A stretch of 64,000 bases of DNA from Mycobacterium sp. MBM (GCA_021648845.1 JAKJHY010000018.1:1-64000), one strand, 5' to 3'. Counted from the first letter of the stretch, positions 15,674 through 25,004 are shown. Made by a program: numbers and translations. Notes: a model not told the origin generated them from the letters alone.

Positions 15674-16630
15674 ATGTCGGAAACCACCGCGCGGGTGCTG
15701 CAACTGCTCGGTCTGCTGCAATCCCGGCGGGTGTGGACGTCCGAGGAACTGGCCGAGCGACTCGGCGTGACCACCCGCAGCGTGCGCCGCGATGTCGAAC
15801 GCCTGCGTGACCTGGGCTATCCGGTGCACGCCAGCACCGGGCACGGCGGCGGCTATCAGCTCGGCGCCGGAGCCGCGCTGCCGCCGCTGCTGCTGGACCC
15901 CGAAGAAGCTGTGGCCATGGCGGTCTGCCTACGGCTGGCCGCCGGCGGCAGCGTCGCCGGGGTGGGGGAGTCGGCACTGCGGGCGCTGTCCAAACTCGAC
16001 CAGGTGATGCCGGCACGGTTGCGCTCGCAGGTCGCCGCCGTCCACGAGACCACCGTGACGCTGACCCCGAACAGCACCGACGTCCCGGTGGATCCCGAGG
16101 TACTGATGACCCTGGCGCGGGCCTGCCGCGACCACGAGCACGTCAACGCCGGGTACACCGATATCCGCGGCAACCAGACCGCGCGCCGGCTGGAGCCCTA
16201 CCAACTGGTGACCACCGGACGGCGCTGGTACCTGCTGGGGTTCGACCGCGACAAGCAGGACTGGCGCAGCCTGCGGCTGGACCGGATGGCCGACGTCCGG
16301 GCGCTGGGCAGCACCTTCGCGCCCCGCGAGGCCCCCGACGCGGCCCAGTACGTGCAGCGCGCCATCACCAGCTCGCCCTACCGCTACGTGGCGCGAGTGC
16401 GCTACCACGCACCCCGCGATGTTGTGGCACAGACATTCTCGGCGGCCTCCGTGCAGATCGACGCGGAAGGACCCGACACCTGCATCCTCACCACCGGCGC
16501 CGACGACCCCGCCATCATGGCGCTCTACCTGGGGATGCCGGTCTGCGAATTCGAGGTGCTCGAACCGGTCGAGGTGGCCGACGCGGTGCGAGCCGCCGCC
16601 GAACGGCTCCGCAGGGCAGGCGCCCGATGA
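15674..16630 (+). CDS. WYL-domain transcriptional regulator
   Basis: The 318-residue protein has a DeoR-type helix-turn-helix (about residues 1-60: LAERLGVTTRSVRRDVERLR), a linker, and a WYL domain with GRRWYLLGFDRDKQDWRSLR (about 176-195), followed by a WCX-like C-terminal extension. WYL domains bind ligands or nucleic-acid fragments and control activators or repressors. No ribosome site is present; a leaderless start is likely. It is divergent from the DinB pair, which it probably regulates through the palindrome between them. Confidence 0.9.
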   Translation: MSETTARVLQLLGLLQSRRVWTSEELAERLGVTTRSVRRDVERLRDLGYPVHASTGHGGGYQLGAGAALPPLLLDPEEAVAMAVCLRLAAGGSVAGVGESALRALSKLDQVMPARLRSQVAAVHETTVTLTPNSTDVPVDPEVLMTLARACRDHEHVNAGYTDIRGNQTARRLEPYQLVTTGRRWYLLGFDRDKQDWRSLRLDRMADVRALGSTFAPREAPDAAQYVQRAITSSPYRYVARVRYHAPRDVVAQTFSAASVQIDAEGPDTCILTTGADDPAIMALYLGMPVCEFEVLEPVEVADAVRAAAERLRRAGAR

Positions 16631-16632
16631 CT

Positions 16633-16698
16633 GGCGAAACTCGCGTACCCGTCGCTGTTGGGACCGACTTCGGGGACTACGGGTACGCGAGTTTCGCC
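16633..16698. repeat. Perfect 20-bp inverted repeat with 26-base loop
   Basis: GGCGAAACTCGCGTACCCGT (16633-16652) is exactly complementary to 16679-16698. It begins 2 bases after the WYL-regulator stop and ends 22 bases before the -10 of the mannosidase gene. It may act as a terminator or be a member of an interspersed palindrome family. Confidence 0.8.
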
Positions 16699-16732
16699 GA
16701 GAACTGCAGGCGCCCGAACGTAGGGTGCCAGG

Positions 16733-19700
16733 ATGCGCGTCACGGGAGCGGAGTCGACGGAACTGTTCGTCGGACCACCGGACGCTCCGATGCAACTGGT
16801 GCGCATCACCTACACCGATTGCGCGGCGCCCACCCCGGTGCGGGTGACCGGCAGTGGTCTGGAGGGCGAGGCGGTCGCCCGCCCGGACGCGACCACCGTG
16901 GAAGTCCCGATGCGCGTCACCGATCCCGAGCCCGGCAGGCAACGCGCGGCCGCCATCGGCAACACCGCCTTCACCTTCACCGACGCCGAACCCGGCTGGA
17001 CGATGCACATGATCAGCCACTTCCACTACGACCCGGTGTGGTGGAACACCCAGGGCGCCTACACCAGCATGTGGACCGAGGACCCGCCAGGAGCCTGCCG
17101 CCAGACCAATGCCTTCGATCTGGTCACCGCGCACCTGGAGATGGCCCGCCGCGATCCGGACTACACATTCGTGCTCGCCGAGGTGGACTACCTCAAACCG
17201 TTCTGGGACACCCACCCCGAGGAACGCGCCGACCTGCGCCGGTTGATCGGCGAGGGCCGCATCGAGATCATGGGCGGCACCTACAACGAGCCCAACACCA
17301 ACCTCACCAGCCCCGAGACGGCGATCCGGAACTTCGTACACGGCCTCGGTTTTCAGCGTGACGTGCTGGGCGGCGACCCGGCCACCGCCTGGCAGCTCGA
17401 CGTGTTCGGCCACGACCCGCAGTTCCCCGGGATGGCCGCCGATGCCGGGCTGACCTCCAGCTCGTGGGCGCGCGGGCCGCACCACCAATGGGGCCCGATG
17501 GCCGATCACGGGGATCCCGCCAGGATGCAGTTCGCCAGCGAATTCCAGTGGACCGCACCGTCGGGCCGTGGACTGCTGACCCACTACATGCCCGCGCACT
17601 ACGCGGGCGGCTGGTGGATGGACTCGGCGGCGACGCTGGCCGATGCGGAAGCCGAAACCTACCGGCTGTTCCGCGAGCTGAAGAAGGTCGCGCTGACCCG
17701 CAACGTGCTGCTGCCCGTCGGCACCGACTACACCCCGCCCAACAAGTGGGTCACCGAAATCCACCGGGACTGGAACAGCCGGTACACCTGGCCCCGGTTC
17801 GTCTGCGCGCTGCCCAGGGATTTCTTCGCCGCGGTGCGCGCCGACCTGGACAGCCGCGGCACCCGCCCCTCCGTGCAGACCCGGGACATGAACCCGATCT
17901 ACACCGGCAAGGACGTCTCCTACATCGACACCAAACAGGCCAATCGGGCCGCCGAGAACGCGGTGCTGGAGGCCGAGCGGTTCGCGGTGTTCGCCGGGGT
18001 GCTCGGTGGCGCCGACTATCCGCAGGCGGCACTGGCCAAGGCCTGGGTGCAGCTGGCCTACGGCGCCCACCACGACGCCATCACCGGCTCGGAATCCGAC
18101 CAGGTGTACCTCGACCTGCTGACCGGGTGGCGGGATGCCTGGGAGATCGGCCGCACCGCCCGCGACAACGCATTGCGACTGTTGACCGGTGCCGTCGACG
18201 CGGCCGTCGTGGTGTGGAATCCGTTGGCGCACGGGCGCACCGACATGGTGACCGCCCAACTGGACGAACCGTTCACCGGTGTGGTGCGCGATATGAACGG
18301 CACCGCACTGCCCACCCTGATCGAGGACCACACCGTCACCTGGCGCGTCGACGATATCGGCTCGCTGGGGTGGCAGGGCTACCAATGGGACGACGATACC
18401 GCCGGCTCGCGCTGGCAGCAGACCGGCGGCACGACCATCGCCAACGCGCACTACACGCTCACCGTGGACCCGGCCCGCGGCGGCGGGGTCAGCTCACTGG
18501 TCGTCGACGGCCGCGAACTCATCGCCGCCGGACGGGTCGGCAACGAACTGGCTGTCTACGCCGAGTATCCCGCGCATCCGCAGGCCGGCGAGGGCCCGTG
18601 GCACCTGCTGCCGCGCGGCCCGGTGATCGGCGCGGCGGAGTTCGCCGCCACGGTGCAGGCCTATCGCAGCCCGCTCGGCGAACGGTTGGTGATCACCGGG
18701 CAGATGGCCGAGACGCTGCGCTACACCCAGACGATCACCCTGTGGGACGGTATCGACCGCGTCGAATGCCGCACCACCATCGACGAATTCACCGGTGCGG
18801 ACCAGCTGTTGCGGCTGCGCTGGCCGTGCCCGATACCCGGCGCCATGCCGGTCAGCGAGGTCGGCGACGCCGTCATCGGGCGGGGTTTCGGGCTCCTGCA
18901 CCAGCGCGGGGCCCACGACGCGGTGGACACGGCGGTGCACCCGTACACCCTGGACAACCCGGCCTACGGGTGGTTCGGGCTGTCCTCGACGCTGCGGATC
19001 CGGATCGGGGCCGCAGTACGCGCGGTCTCGGTGGCCGAGGTGGTGACCACCGGCGCCGAATTCGACGAATCTGCCCTCATGGTGGCGCTGGTGCGCTGCG
19101 GCGTCACCGCCACCTGCAGCGTCGCCGGGCGCCCGCGGTACGGCAACCTGGCGGTGGACTCGAATCTGCCCGACATGCGAATCGTCATCGGACATCCCGA
19201 CGAGAATGACTTTGCCGCAGAGGTATTGGGCACCGCACCGGAGTACCGTGCCGAGCTTGACCGCCAGGTCGGCGCCACCGGCGCGGCGCGGGTGTGGGTG
19301 CCCGCCGAAGCTCCGCTGGCCCAGGAGTGGGTGCCGGGCGCCGACCTGCGGGGTGCGCGCGCTCTGCCGGTGCTCATCGTCGTCGGCGGGATCGAGGCGC
19401 TCATCGACGAGATCGGCGACGCCGAGATCGCGGTACGCCAGCAGATCGACGGGGCCGTGGAACCGTTCGAGCCCGCGACGGTGGCCCTGCTCAATCGCGG
19501 CGTCCCCGGTTTCGCGGTGGAACCCGATGGCACACTGCATACGTCGCTGATGCGGTCCTGCACCGGCTGGCCATCGGGCACCTGGATCGACCCGCCCAAG
19601 CGCACCGCGCCGGACGGCTCTGGGTTTCAGCTGCAGCACTGGACGCACACCTTCGACTACGCCATCGTCGCCGACGAGGGCGACTGGCGCGACGGCGAGA

Positions 19701-20851
19701 TCCCCAGCCGCAGCGCCGCCTTCTCGCACCCGCTGCTGGCGGTGCCCAACCGGCGCGCCGGAACCGACGGGCTGCCCTCGCACGGCGCATTGCTCGACGT
19801 GGACTCCGCCGGTGGGGGAGTGGCGCTCGGCGCGCTCAAGGCGGCCGGCAATCCGATCGCCGCGGGCAGCGCCGAACCCGTCGACCCCGCTTCGGTGGCG
19901 CTTCGCATCGTCGAAACACACGGCCGCAGCACCCAATTCGTGGTCCGTTCCGGTCTCTGCGCGGTGGCGCCGCTGGTGCCGGCCGATCTGCTGGAGCGCC
20001 GCCTTGATCGCAGCGCGGGGTTCACCCTGCACGGCTATCAGATCGCCACCATGTTGACCCACCTGGATGCGGTGAAGATCCTCAACGCCGACAACGAGCA
20101 GCTGGTCCCCGAAGCCGAAGCGGCGCAACCGTTGTATGCCCGCTACTGGCTGCACAACCGGGGACCCGCCCCGCTGGGCGGGCTGCCGGCGGTGGCGCAT
20201 CTGCACCCGCATTCGCTGTCCGCCGAGCCGGGCGAGCAGGTCCGTCTGCGCCTGACCGTCGTCAGTGACTGCACCGATGTCGCGGTGCACGGCCGGGTCC
20301 GGCTGCTGTGCCCGCCCGGCTGGAACGCCGAGACCGCGGAGCTGCCGTTCGTCCTGCCGCCAGGGGACTTCCTGGACACCGACGCCACCGTGACGATACC
20401 GCCCGGGCAGCCGTGCGGGCTCTACCCGATCCGGGTCGAACTCGCCCTCAACGGTCGCGGCGGTCTCCCGCAGTCCTGGCGCCAGGTCATCGAGGATGTC
20501 TGCACGGTGGCCGTGGGCGACCCCGGTGGCGCCGAACTGCTGCGGCTGGTGGCCGGCCCGTCCGAGGTGCGGGTGCGCCCCGGTCAGAGCGCGCGACTCG
20601 GCGTCACCGTCGGCACCGACGCGCGCGCCGACGTGACCGCCGAAGCGCATCTCATCAGCCCGTGGGGAACCTGGGAGTGGTTGGGGCCGGCCGCAACCGG
20701 GGCCGACCTGCCCGCCGGGGGGACCGCCCGGATCGAGTTCGAGGTTGCCCCGCCGCCGTGGGTGCGGCCGGGCAGGTGGTGGGCCCTGGTGCGGGTGGCC
20801 TGCGCCGGTGAGCTGATCTACTCGCCGGCCGTCGCGGTGGTGGTCACATGA
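16733..20851 (+). CDS. GH38 alpha-mannosidase
   Basis: The 1372-residue protein is a glycoside hydrolase family 38 enzyme, cutting alpha-mannose linkages in a zinc-dependent, retaining reaction. Seen are MISHFHYDPVWWNTQG (zinc His-Asp, about residues 93-108), ADLRRLIGEGRIEIMGGTYN, and WQLDVFGHDPQFPGM (nucleophile Asp near 222), then YGAHHDAITGSESDQVYLDL (zinc His region). Beta-rich C-terminal domains follow, including an NEW3-like module at about 1160-1240. No signal peptide is visible, so it is probably cytoplasmic. It corresponds to Rv0648 and overlaps the next gene by ATGA. TAGGGT six bases before the ATG suggests a leaderless mRNA. Confidence 0.93.
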   Translation: MRVTGAESTELFVGPPDAPMQLVRITYTDCAAPTPVRVTGSGLEGEAVARPDATTVEVPMRVTDPEPGRQRAAAIGNTAFTFTDAEPGWTMHMISHFHYDPVWWNTQGAYTSMWTEDPPGACRQTNAFDLVTAHLEMARRDPDYTFVLAEVDYLKPFWDTHPEERADLRRLIGEGRIEIMGGTYNEPNTNLTSPETAIRNFVHGLGFQRDVLGGDPATAWQLDVFGHDPQFPGMAADAGLTSSSWARGPHHQWGPMADHGDPARMQFASEFQWTAPSGRGLLTHYMPAHYAGGWWMDSAATLADAEAETYRLFRELKKVALTRNVLLPVGTDYTPPNKWVTEIHRDWNSRYTWPRFVCALPRDFFAAVRADLDSRGTRPSVQTRDMNPIYTGKDVSYIDTKQANRAAENAVLEAERFAVFAGVLGGADYPQAALAKAWVQLAYGAHHDAITGSESDQVYLDLLTGWRDAWEIGRTARDNALRLLTGAVDAAVVVWNPLAHGRTDMVTAQLDEPFTGVVRDMNGTALPTLIEDHTVTWRVDDIGSLGWQGYQWDDDTAGSRWQQTGGTTIANAHYTLTVDPARGGGVSSLVVDGRELIAAGRVGNELAVYAEYPAHPQAGEGPWHLLPRGPVIGAAEFAATVQAYRSPLGERLVITGQMAETLRYTQTITLWDGIDRVECRTTIDEFTGADQLLRLRWPCPIPGAMPVSEVGDAVIGRGFGLLHQRGAHDAVDTAVHPYTLDNPAYGWFGLSSTLRIRIGAAVRAVSVAEVVTTGAEFDESALMVALVRCGVTATCSVAGRPRYGNLAVDSNLPDMRIVIGHPDENDFAAEVLGTAPEYRAELDRQVGATGAARVWVPAEAPLAQEWVPGADLRGARALPVLIVVGGIEALIDEIGDAEIAVRQQIDGAVEPFEPATVALLNRGVPGFAVEPDGTLHTSLMRSCTGWPSGTWIDPPKRTAPDGSGFQLQHWTHTFDYAIVADEGDWRDGEIPSRSAAFSHPLLAVPNRRAGTDGLPSHGALLDVDSAGGGVALGALKAAGNPIAAGSAEPVDPASVALRIVETHGRSTQFVVRSGLCAVAPLVPADLLERRLDRSAGFTLHGYQIATMLTHLDAVKILNADNEQLVPEAEAAQPLYARYWLHNRGPAPLGGLPAVAHLHPHSLSAEPGEQVRLRLTVVSDCTDVAVHGRVRLLCPPGWNAETAELPFVLPPGDFLDTDATVTIPPGQPCGLYPIRVELALNGRGGLPQSWRQVIEDVCTVAVGDPGGAELLRLVAGPSEVRVRPGQSARLGVTVGTDARADVTAEAHLISPWGTWEWLGPAATGADLPAGGTARIEFEVAPPPWVRPGRWWALVRVACAGELIYSPAVAVVVT

Positions 20852-21414
20852 TCGCGGCGCGGGTCGGGCATCAGGTGGTGACCGTCGCCGAGATCGACGA
20901 ACGCGAACACCTTCTGCGATCGGGCAATCGGGCGTCCGCCCTGCCGCGCCCGGGCACCGGCGAAGGCCGTCAGCTGCGGCGCTGGCTCACCCAGCTGGTC
21001 ACCGCCGAACGGGTGGTGGCCCTGGAAAACGCTGACACGGAACATATTCCGGACATCGGTGAGATCCTGCCGGATATGTGCGCCCGGCTGGAGATCGGCA
21101 GCATCGCCGCGGCGGTGCTGGCCACCGATGCCGGTCGGGCGGCGTTTGCCCGGGTCACCGCCGGAGTCGAGGTCAGCGATATCGAGATCGTCGCCTACCA
21201 CCGGCGCAACCCCGCCCGGTTCACCGCCCGCCGCTGCGGGGTCCCGGATTTCGCGCAGGCCCGCCCACTCATCGCCGCCCATCTGACGGCGGCGGCGCGG
21301 CGCCGGGTATTCCGACGGTGGCTGGACGCGCGCTGCGCCGAACTCGTCGAGCTCGCCCCCGGCTACGAGCACCCCGGTGATCCGCGCCAGCCCGACAACA
21401 CCCACCGGCACTGA
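20848..21414 (+). CDS. Unassigned protein at the fabD2 (Rv0649) position, SurA-N-like N-terminus
   Basis: The 188-residue product begins MIAARVGHQVVTVAEIDERE, which resembles the start of SurA/parvulin-type N-terminal domains, followed by RQLRRWLTQLVTAERVV. The rest is alpha-helical and arginine-rich. The M. tuberculosis gene in this position is annotated fabD2 (malonyl-CoA:ACP transacylase), but I see no GHSLG nucleophile motif and the protein is far shorter than FabD. I therefore leave the function open. It overlaps both neighbours (mannosidase by 4 bases, ROK kinase by 1 base), so it is part of a three-gene operon for sugar metabolism. Confidence 0.75.
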   Translation: MIAARVGHQVVTVAEIDEREHLLRSGNRASALPRPGTGEGRQLRRWLTQLVTAERVVALENADTEHIPDIGEILPDMCARLEIGSIAAAVLATDAGRAAFARVTAGVEVSDIEIVAYHRRNPARFTARRCGVPDFAQARPLIAAHLTAAARRRVFRRWLDARCAELVELAPGYEHPGDPRQPDNTHRH

Positions 21415-22337
21415 TGAGCATGACTGGATCAACCCCGAGTCGCTACGCTCCTGCCCGCCCCATCCTGGCGCTCGACATCGGCGGGACCAAGATCGCCGCC
21501 GCCCTCGTCGACGATGCGGGCACCGTGCTGCAGCGGTACCAGGCGCCCACCCCGCGTGACTCCGCCGAAGCGGCCTGGCAGGTGACCGCCGACCTGATCG
21601 GGCAGGCACTTTCGGCGCAGCCGGCCCGCGCGGTCGGTATCGCCTCGGCCGGGCCGGTGGCGCTCGAGGCGGGAACCATCAGTCCGGTCAATATTGCGGT
21701 GTGGCAAGACTTTCCGATCGTCGCGCGGGTAGCGCAGCTGACCGGGTTGCCGGTGCGCCTCGGCGGCGACGGGTTGTGCATGGCGCTAGGCGAACACTGG
21801 CGTGGGGCGGGCCGGGGAGCGCAGTTTCTGCTCGGCATGGTGGTGTCCACCGGTATCGGTGGCGGCCTGGTGCTCGACGGCGCACCGTACGACGGGCGCA
21901 CCGGCAACGCCGGGCACATCGGCCACATGGTCGCCGATGTCGACGGGCAGCGCTGCGCCTGCGGCGGGCACGGCTGCGTCGAGACGATCGCCTCCGGCCC
22001 GCAGATGACCCGGTGGGCACAGCAACAGGGCTGGGCCGGGGCGGACGCCAAGGAACTCGCCGCGGCAGCCGCCGCCGGACACCCGGTCGCGCTGGCCGCG
22101 TTCCGGCGCGCGACCACGGCGCTGGCCGCGGTGATCGCGTCGACCGCCGCCGTGTGCGACCTGGATCTGGTGGTGATCGGCGGTGGCGTCGCCAAGGCCG
22201 GTGACGTGCTGTTCGACCCGCTGCGGGCGGCGCTGACCCGCCATACGGGGCTGACGTTCATCCGTGAGCTACGGGTGCTGCCCGCCCACCTCGGGGGCGA
22301 CGCCGGACTGGTCGGCGCCGCCGCCCTGGTGCGGTGA
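21414..22337 (+). CDS. ROK-family sugar kinase
   Basis: The 307-residue protein has the ROK features: phosphate-binding LALDIGGTKIAAALVD (about residues 18-33), GIASAGPV, sugar-binding GNAGHIGHMV, and the zinc motif CACGGHGCVETIASG (about 182-196). ROK kinases phosphorylate glucose, mannose or related sugars with ATP. Together with the upstream alpha-mannosidase, released mannose is a plausible substrate (inference). It corresponds to Rv0650. The ATG at 21414 overlaps the stop before it by one base. The stop is 6 bases from the end of the convergent aldehyde dehydrogenase gene. Confidence 0.92.
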   Translation: MSMTGSTPSRYAPARPILALDIGGTKIAAALVDDAGTVLQRYQAPTPRDSAEAAWQVTADLIGQALSAQPARAVGIASAGPVALEAGTISPVNIAVWQDFPIVARVAQLTGLPVRLGGDGLCMALGEHWRGAGRGAQFLLGMVVSTGIGGGLVLDGAPYDGRTGNAGHIGHMVADVDGQRCACGGHGCVETIASGPQMTRWAQQQGWAGADAKELAAAAAAGHPVALAAFRRATTALAAVIASTAAVCDLDLVVIGGGVAKAGDVLFDPLRAALTRHTGLTFIRELRVLPAHLGGDAGLVGAAALVR

Positions 22338-22343
22338 CCGGTC

Positions 22344-23690
22344 CTACTTCGCGATGCGGATGAGCTTCTTGTTGACGAACTCGTCGATGCCGAAGCGGCC
22401 CAGTTCGCGGCCGAACCCGGAGCGCTTCACGCCGCCGAAGGGCAGTTCGGCGCCCTCGGCGCCGACCGCGTTGACGAACACCATGCCGGCCTCGATCTTG
22501 TCGGCGACCCGCTTGGCCTGCTCGGGATCGGTGGTGAACACGTAGGAGCCCAGCCCGAACGGGGTGTCATTGGCCAGCTCGACCGCGGCGTCCTCGTCGG
22601 CCGCCTTGTAGACGGTGGCCACCGGGCCGAAGAGTTCCTCCTTGGCAGACGGCGCATCCGGGGAGACGCCGGTCAGCACACCGGGCGGGAAGAACGCCCC
22701 GTTGCGCTCCCCCTCGGAGGTGAGCGTGGCACCGTCGGCGACGACCCGCTTGACCTGCTCCTCGAGGCGTTCGGCGGCGGCCACCGAGGACAGCGGGGCC
22801 AACCCGTCGGCCTTGGCCAGCACCTTCTTGGTGAACTTGTCGATGAACTCGTCGTAGATGTCCTCGGCGACGATGATCCGCTTGGCGGCGTTACAGGCCT
22901 GACCGGTGTTCTCGAACCGCCCGTCCACGGCGGCTTCGACGGTGGCGTCCAGGTCGTCGGAGGACAGCAGGATGAACGGGTCCGAGCCGCCCAGCTCGAG
23001 GACCACCTTCTTCAGGTTGCGTCCGGCGATCTCGGCCACCGCGGCGCCGGCGCGCTCCGACCCGGTCAGCGATACGCCCTGGATCCGCGGGTCCGCGATC
23101 AGCTCGGCGATCTGCTCGTTGGTGGCGTAGATGTTGACGTAGGCGCCCTCGGGGTAGCCGGCATCGGCGAAGATCTGCTCCAGCGCGGCCGCGGACTCCG
23201 GGCACTGCGGGGCGTGCTTGAGCACGATGGTGTTGCCCAGCACCAGGTTCGGGCCGGCGAAGCGGGCCACCTGGTAGTAGGGGTAGTTCCACGGCATGAT
23301 GCCCAGCAGCACCCCGACCGGGCTGCGCCGGATCAGCGCGCTGCCCTCGCCGTCGAGCAGGTCGATCGGCTCGTCGGCCAGGAACTTCTCGGCATTGTCG
23401 GCGTAGAACTCATAGATCGACGCGCTGAACTCGACCTCCCCGACGGACTGGTCGAACGGCTTGCCCATCTCGCGCTGGATGATCTTCGCGAGCTCGTCCT
23501 TGCGCTCGTTGTGCAGCGCGGCCACCTTGCGGATCAACTCGGCACGCTGGGCGACCGTGGTGGACTTGGACCACTGTGTGAACGCCGCCGACGCCGCCGA
23601 TACCGCCGCCTCGATCTGGTCGTCGGTCGCGGTGGGATACTCCTTCACCACGTCGCCGGTCGCCGGATCAACTACCGCGTACAGACTCAT
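22344..23690 (-). CDS. NAD(P)-dependent aldehyde dehydrogenase, succinate-semialdehyde dehydrogenase (GabD1) type
   Basis: The 448-residue protein is an aldehyde dehydrogenase. Seen are GIMPWNYPYYQVARF, VSLTGSERAGAAVA (cofactor-binding), catalytic Glu in KVVLELGGSDPF, catalytic Cys in NTGQACNAAKRI, and AELPFGGVKRSGFGRELG near the end. The short N-terminus and these motifs match the GabD1/GabD2-like succinate-semialdehyde group, but the substrate is not certain. The ATG at 23690 (MSLYAVVDPATGD) has AAGGAG upstream; a longer frame to 23780 would lie in the promoter region of the divergent rplJ leader. Confidence 0.9.
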   Translation of the reverse strand: MSLYAVVDPATGDVVKEYPTATDDQIEAAVSAASAAFTQWSKSTTVAQRAELIRKVAALHNERKDELAKIIQREMGKPFDQSVGEVEFSASIYEFYADNAEKFLADEPIDLLDGEGSALIRRSPVGVLLGIMPWNYPYYQVARFAGPNLVLGNTIVLKHAPQCPESAAALEQIFADAGYPEGAYVNIYATNEQIAELIADPRIQGVSLTGSERAGAAVAEIAGRNLKKVVLELGGSDPFILLSSDDLDATVEAAVDGRFENTGQACNAAKRIIVAEDIYDEFIDKFTKKVLAKADGLAPLSSVAAAERLEEQVKRVVADGATLTSEGERNGAFFPPGVLTGVSPDAPSAKEELFGPVATVYKAADEDAAVELANDTPFGLGSYVFTTDPEQAKRVADKIEAGMVFVNAVGAEGAELPFGGVKRSGFGRELGRFGIDEFVNKKLIRIAK

Positions 23691-23763
23691 CGATTCCGCT
23701 CCTTGATCAAGGTCAATGGGTGTCACCGTCGAAACTACGCGGTTCCGCGCGAGCCGCCTGGTT

Positions 23764-23793
23764 TTGGCCGATCGCGCCATCGTCGGCTATCCT
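23764..23793 (+). promoter_or_regulatory. Probable rplJ-rplL promoter
   Basis: TTGGCC (23764-23769) is separated by 18 bases from TATCCT (23788-23793). Transcription would start near 23800, directly before the conserved L10 leader. Confidence 0.5.
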
Positions 23794-23799
23794 TGCCGG

Positions 23800-24000
23800 G
23801 TTCCACCGAAGACCGTCGGTCACCGATGAGCGCTTGCGCAAAGTGCAAGTTCTCGGCAATCGGTTGAAGGTCCCGGATCCGTCCGGGCGGCCCACGCAGG
23901 AGGACGAGGTAGAGCATTCTTGCGCGCCCCGACCTGTCTGTGTCGGGGCGTTCGTCGTTTCTCGGCCCTATGCGCCCGATGGTTGGTGGACGTCCCAACC
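23800..24000 (+). ncRNA. Ribosomal protein L10 leader (autoregulatory 5' UTR)
   Basis: The roughly 215-base leader of rplJ shows features of the L10 leader: AGACCGTCGGTCACCG early, GCGCTTGCGC, and the CACGCAGGAGGACGAGGT segment that resembles the L10-binding kink-turn. A 9-bp hairpin follows, CGCCCCGAC (23925-23933) with GTCGGGGCG (23942-23950), then a T-rich TTCGTCGTTTC, which looks like an attenuator. L10 (or L10-L12) binding to this RNA is the known way the operon limits itself in many bacteria. Confidence 0.7.
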
Positions 24001-24017
24001 ATTACGAGGAGGCAAGC

Positions 24018-24557
24018 ATGGCCAAGGCTGAAAAGGCCACCGCGGTCGCCGACATCGCCGAGAAGTTCAAGGAGGCGACGGCCACCGTCGTCACCGAGTA
24101 CCGCGGCCTGAAGGTGTCCAACCTTGCCGAGCTGCGCAGGTCGCTGGGCGACGGTGTGACCTACACCGTCGCCAAGAACACCTTGGTGAAGCGTGCAGCG
24201 GCCGAGGCCGGCGTGGAGGGTCTCGACGACCTGTTCACCGGTCCCACCGCCATCGCGTTCATCAACGGTGAGCCCGTCGACGCCGCCAAGGCGATCAAGA
24301 AGTTCGCCAAGGACAACAAGGCGTTGGTCGTCAAGGGCGGCTACATGGACGGCCGCGCGCTGTCCGTCGGCGAAGTCGAGCGCATCGCCGATCTGGAATC
24401 GCGCGAGGTCCTGCTGTCCAAGCTGGCCGGCGCGATGAAGGCGAAGCAGTCCCAGGCCGCCGCGCTGTTCGTGGCGCCCGCATCGCAGATCGCCCGCCTG
24501 GCTGCAGCTCTGCAAGACAAGAAGGCCTCAGAGGGTTCCGCAGAACCCGCCGCCTGA
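24018..24557 (+). CDS. rplJ: 50S ribosomal protein L10
   Basis: The 179-residue protein is L10 of the ribosomal stalk base: MAKAEKATAVADI, TVVTEYRGLKVSNLAELRR, YTVAKNTLVKRA, and a charged alanine-rich C-terminal helix that binds L7/L12 dimers. ATG at 24018 follows AGGAGG with ideal spacing. The gene is preceded by the L10 leader and followed 43 bases later by rplL, as in other mycobacteria. Confidence 0.98.
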   Translation: MAKAEKATAVADIAEKFKEATATVVTEYRGLKVSNLAELRRSLGDGVTYTVAKNTLVKRAAAEAGVEGLDDLFTGPTAIAFINGEPVDAAKAIKKFAKDNKALVVKGGYMDGRALSVGEVERIADLESREVLLSKLAGAMKAKQSQAAALFVAPASQIARLAAALQDKKASEGSAEPAA

Positions 24558-24600
24558 GTCCACCCAAACCACCACCATCCATAAGAGATAAGGAATCACC

Positions 24601-24990
24601 ATGGCAAAGCTGTCCACCGACGAACTGCTCGACGCGTTCAAGGAAATGACCCTGCTGGAGCTCTCTGAGTTCGTGAAGCAGTTCGAGGAGACCTTCGACG
24701 TCACCGCCGCCGCTCCGGTCGCCGTTGCTGCCGGCCCCGCCGCCGGTGGCGCGCCCGCCGAGGCCGCCGAGGAGCAGAGCGAATTCGACGTCATCCTCGA
24801 GGGTGCCGGCGACAAGAAGATCGGCGTCATCAAGGTCGTCCGCGAGATCGTGTCCGGCCTGGGCCTCAAGGAGGCCAAGGACCTCGTCGACAGCGCCCCC
24901 AAGCCGCTGCTGGAGAAGGTCAACAAGGAAGCCGCCGACGACGCCAAGGCCAAGCTCGAGGCCGCCGGCGCGACGGTCACCGTCAAGTAG
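24601..24990 (+). CDS. rplL: 50S ribosomal protein L7/L12
   Basis: The 129-residue acidic protein has the L7/L12 layout: N-terminal dimerisation helices (LSTDELLDAFKEMTLLELSE), an alanine-rich hinge at about residues 36-55, and the C-terminal factor-binding domain FDVILEGAGDKKIGVIKVVR. It forms the flexible stalk that recruits translation GTPases. The ATG at 24601 follows AGATAAGGA. A 12-bp hairpin 14 bases after the stop ends the operon. Confidence 0.98.
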   Translation: MAKLSTDELLDAFKEMTLLELSEFVKQFEETFDVTAAAPVAVAAGPAAGGAPAEAAEEQSEFDVILEGAGDKKIGVIKVVREIVSGLGLKEAKDLVDSAPKPLLEKVNKEAADDAKAKLEAAGATVTVK

Positions 24991-25004
24991 TTCTCGCACA
25001 CACG

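Noticed and set aside
18494..20650. Long frames antisense to and in other frames of the mannosidase gene
   Set aside because: The GH38 motifs run through the plus-strand frame; the others are Arg/His/Gly-rich shadows.
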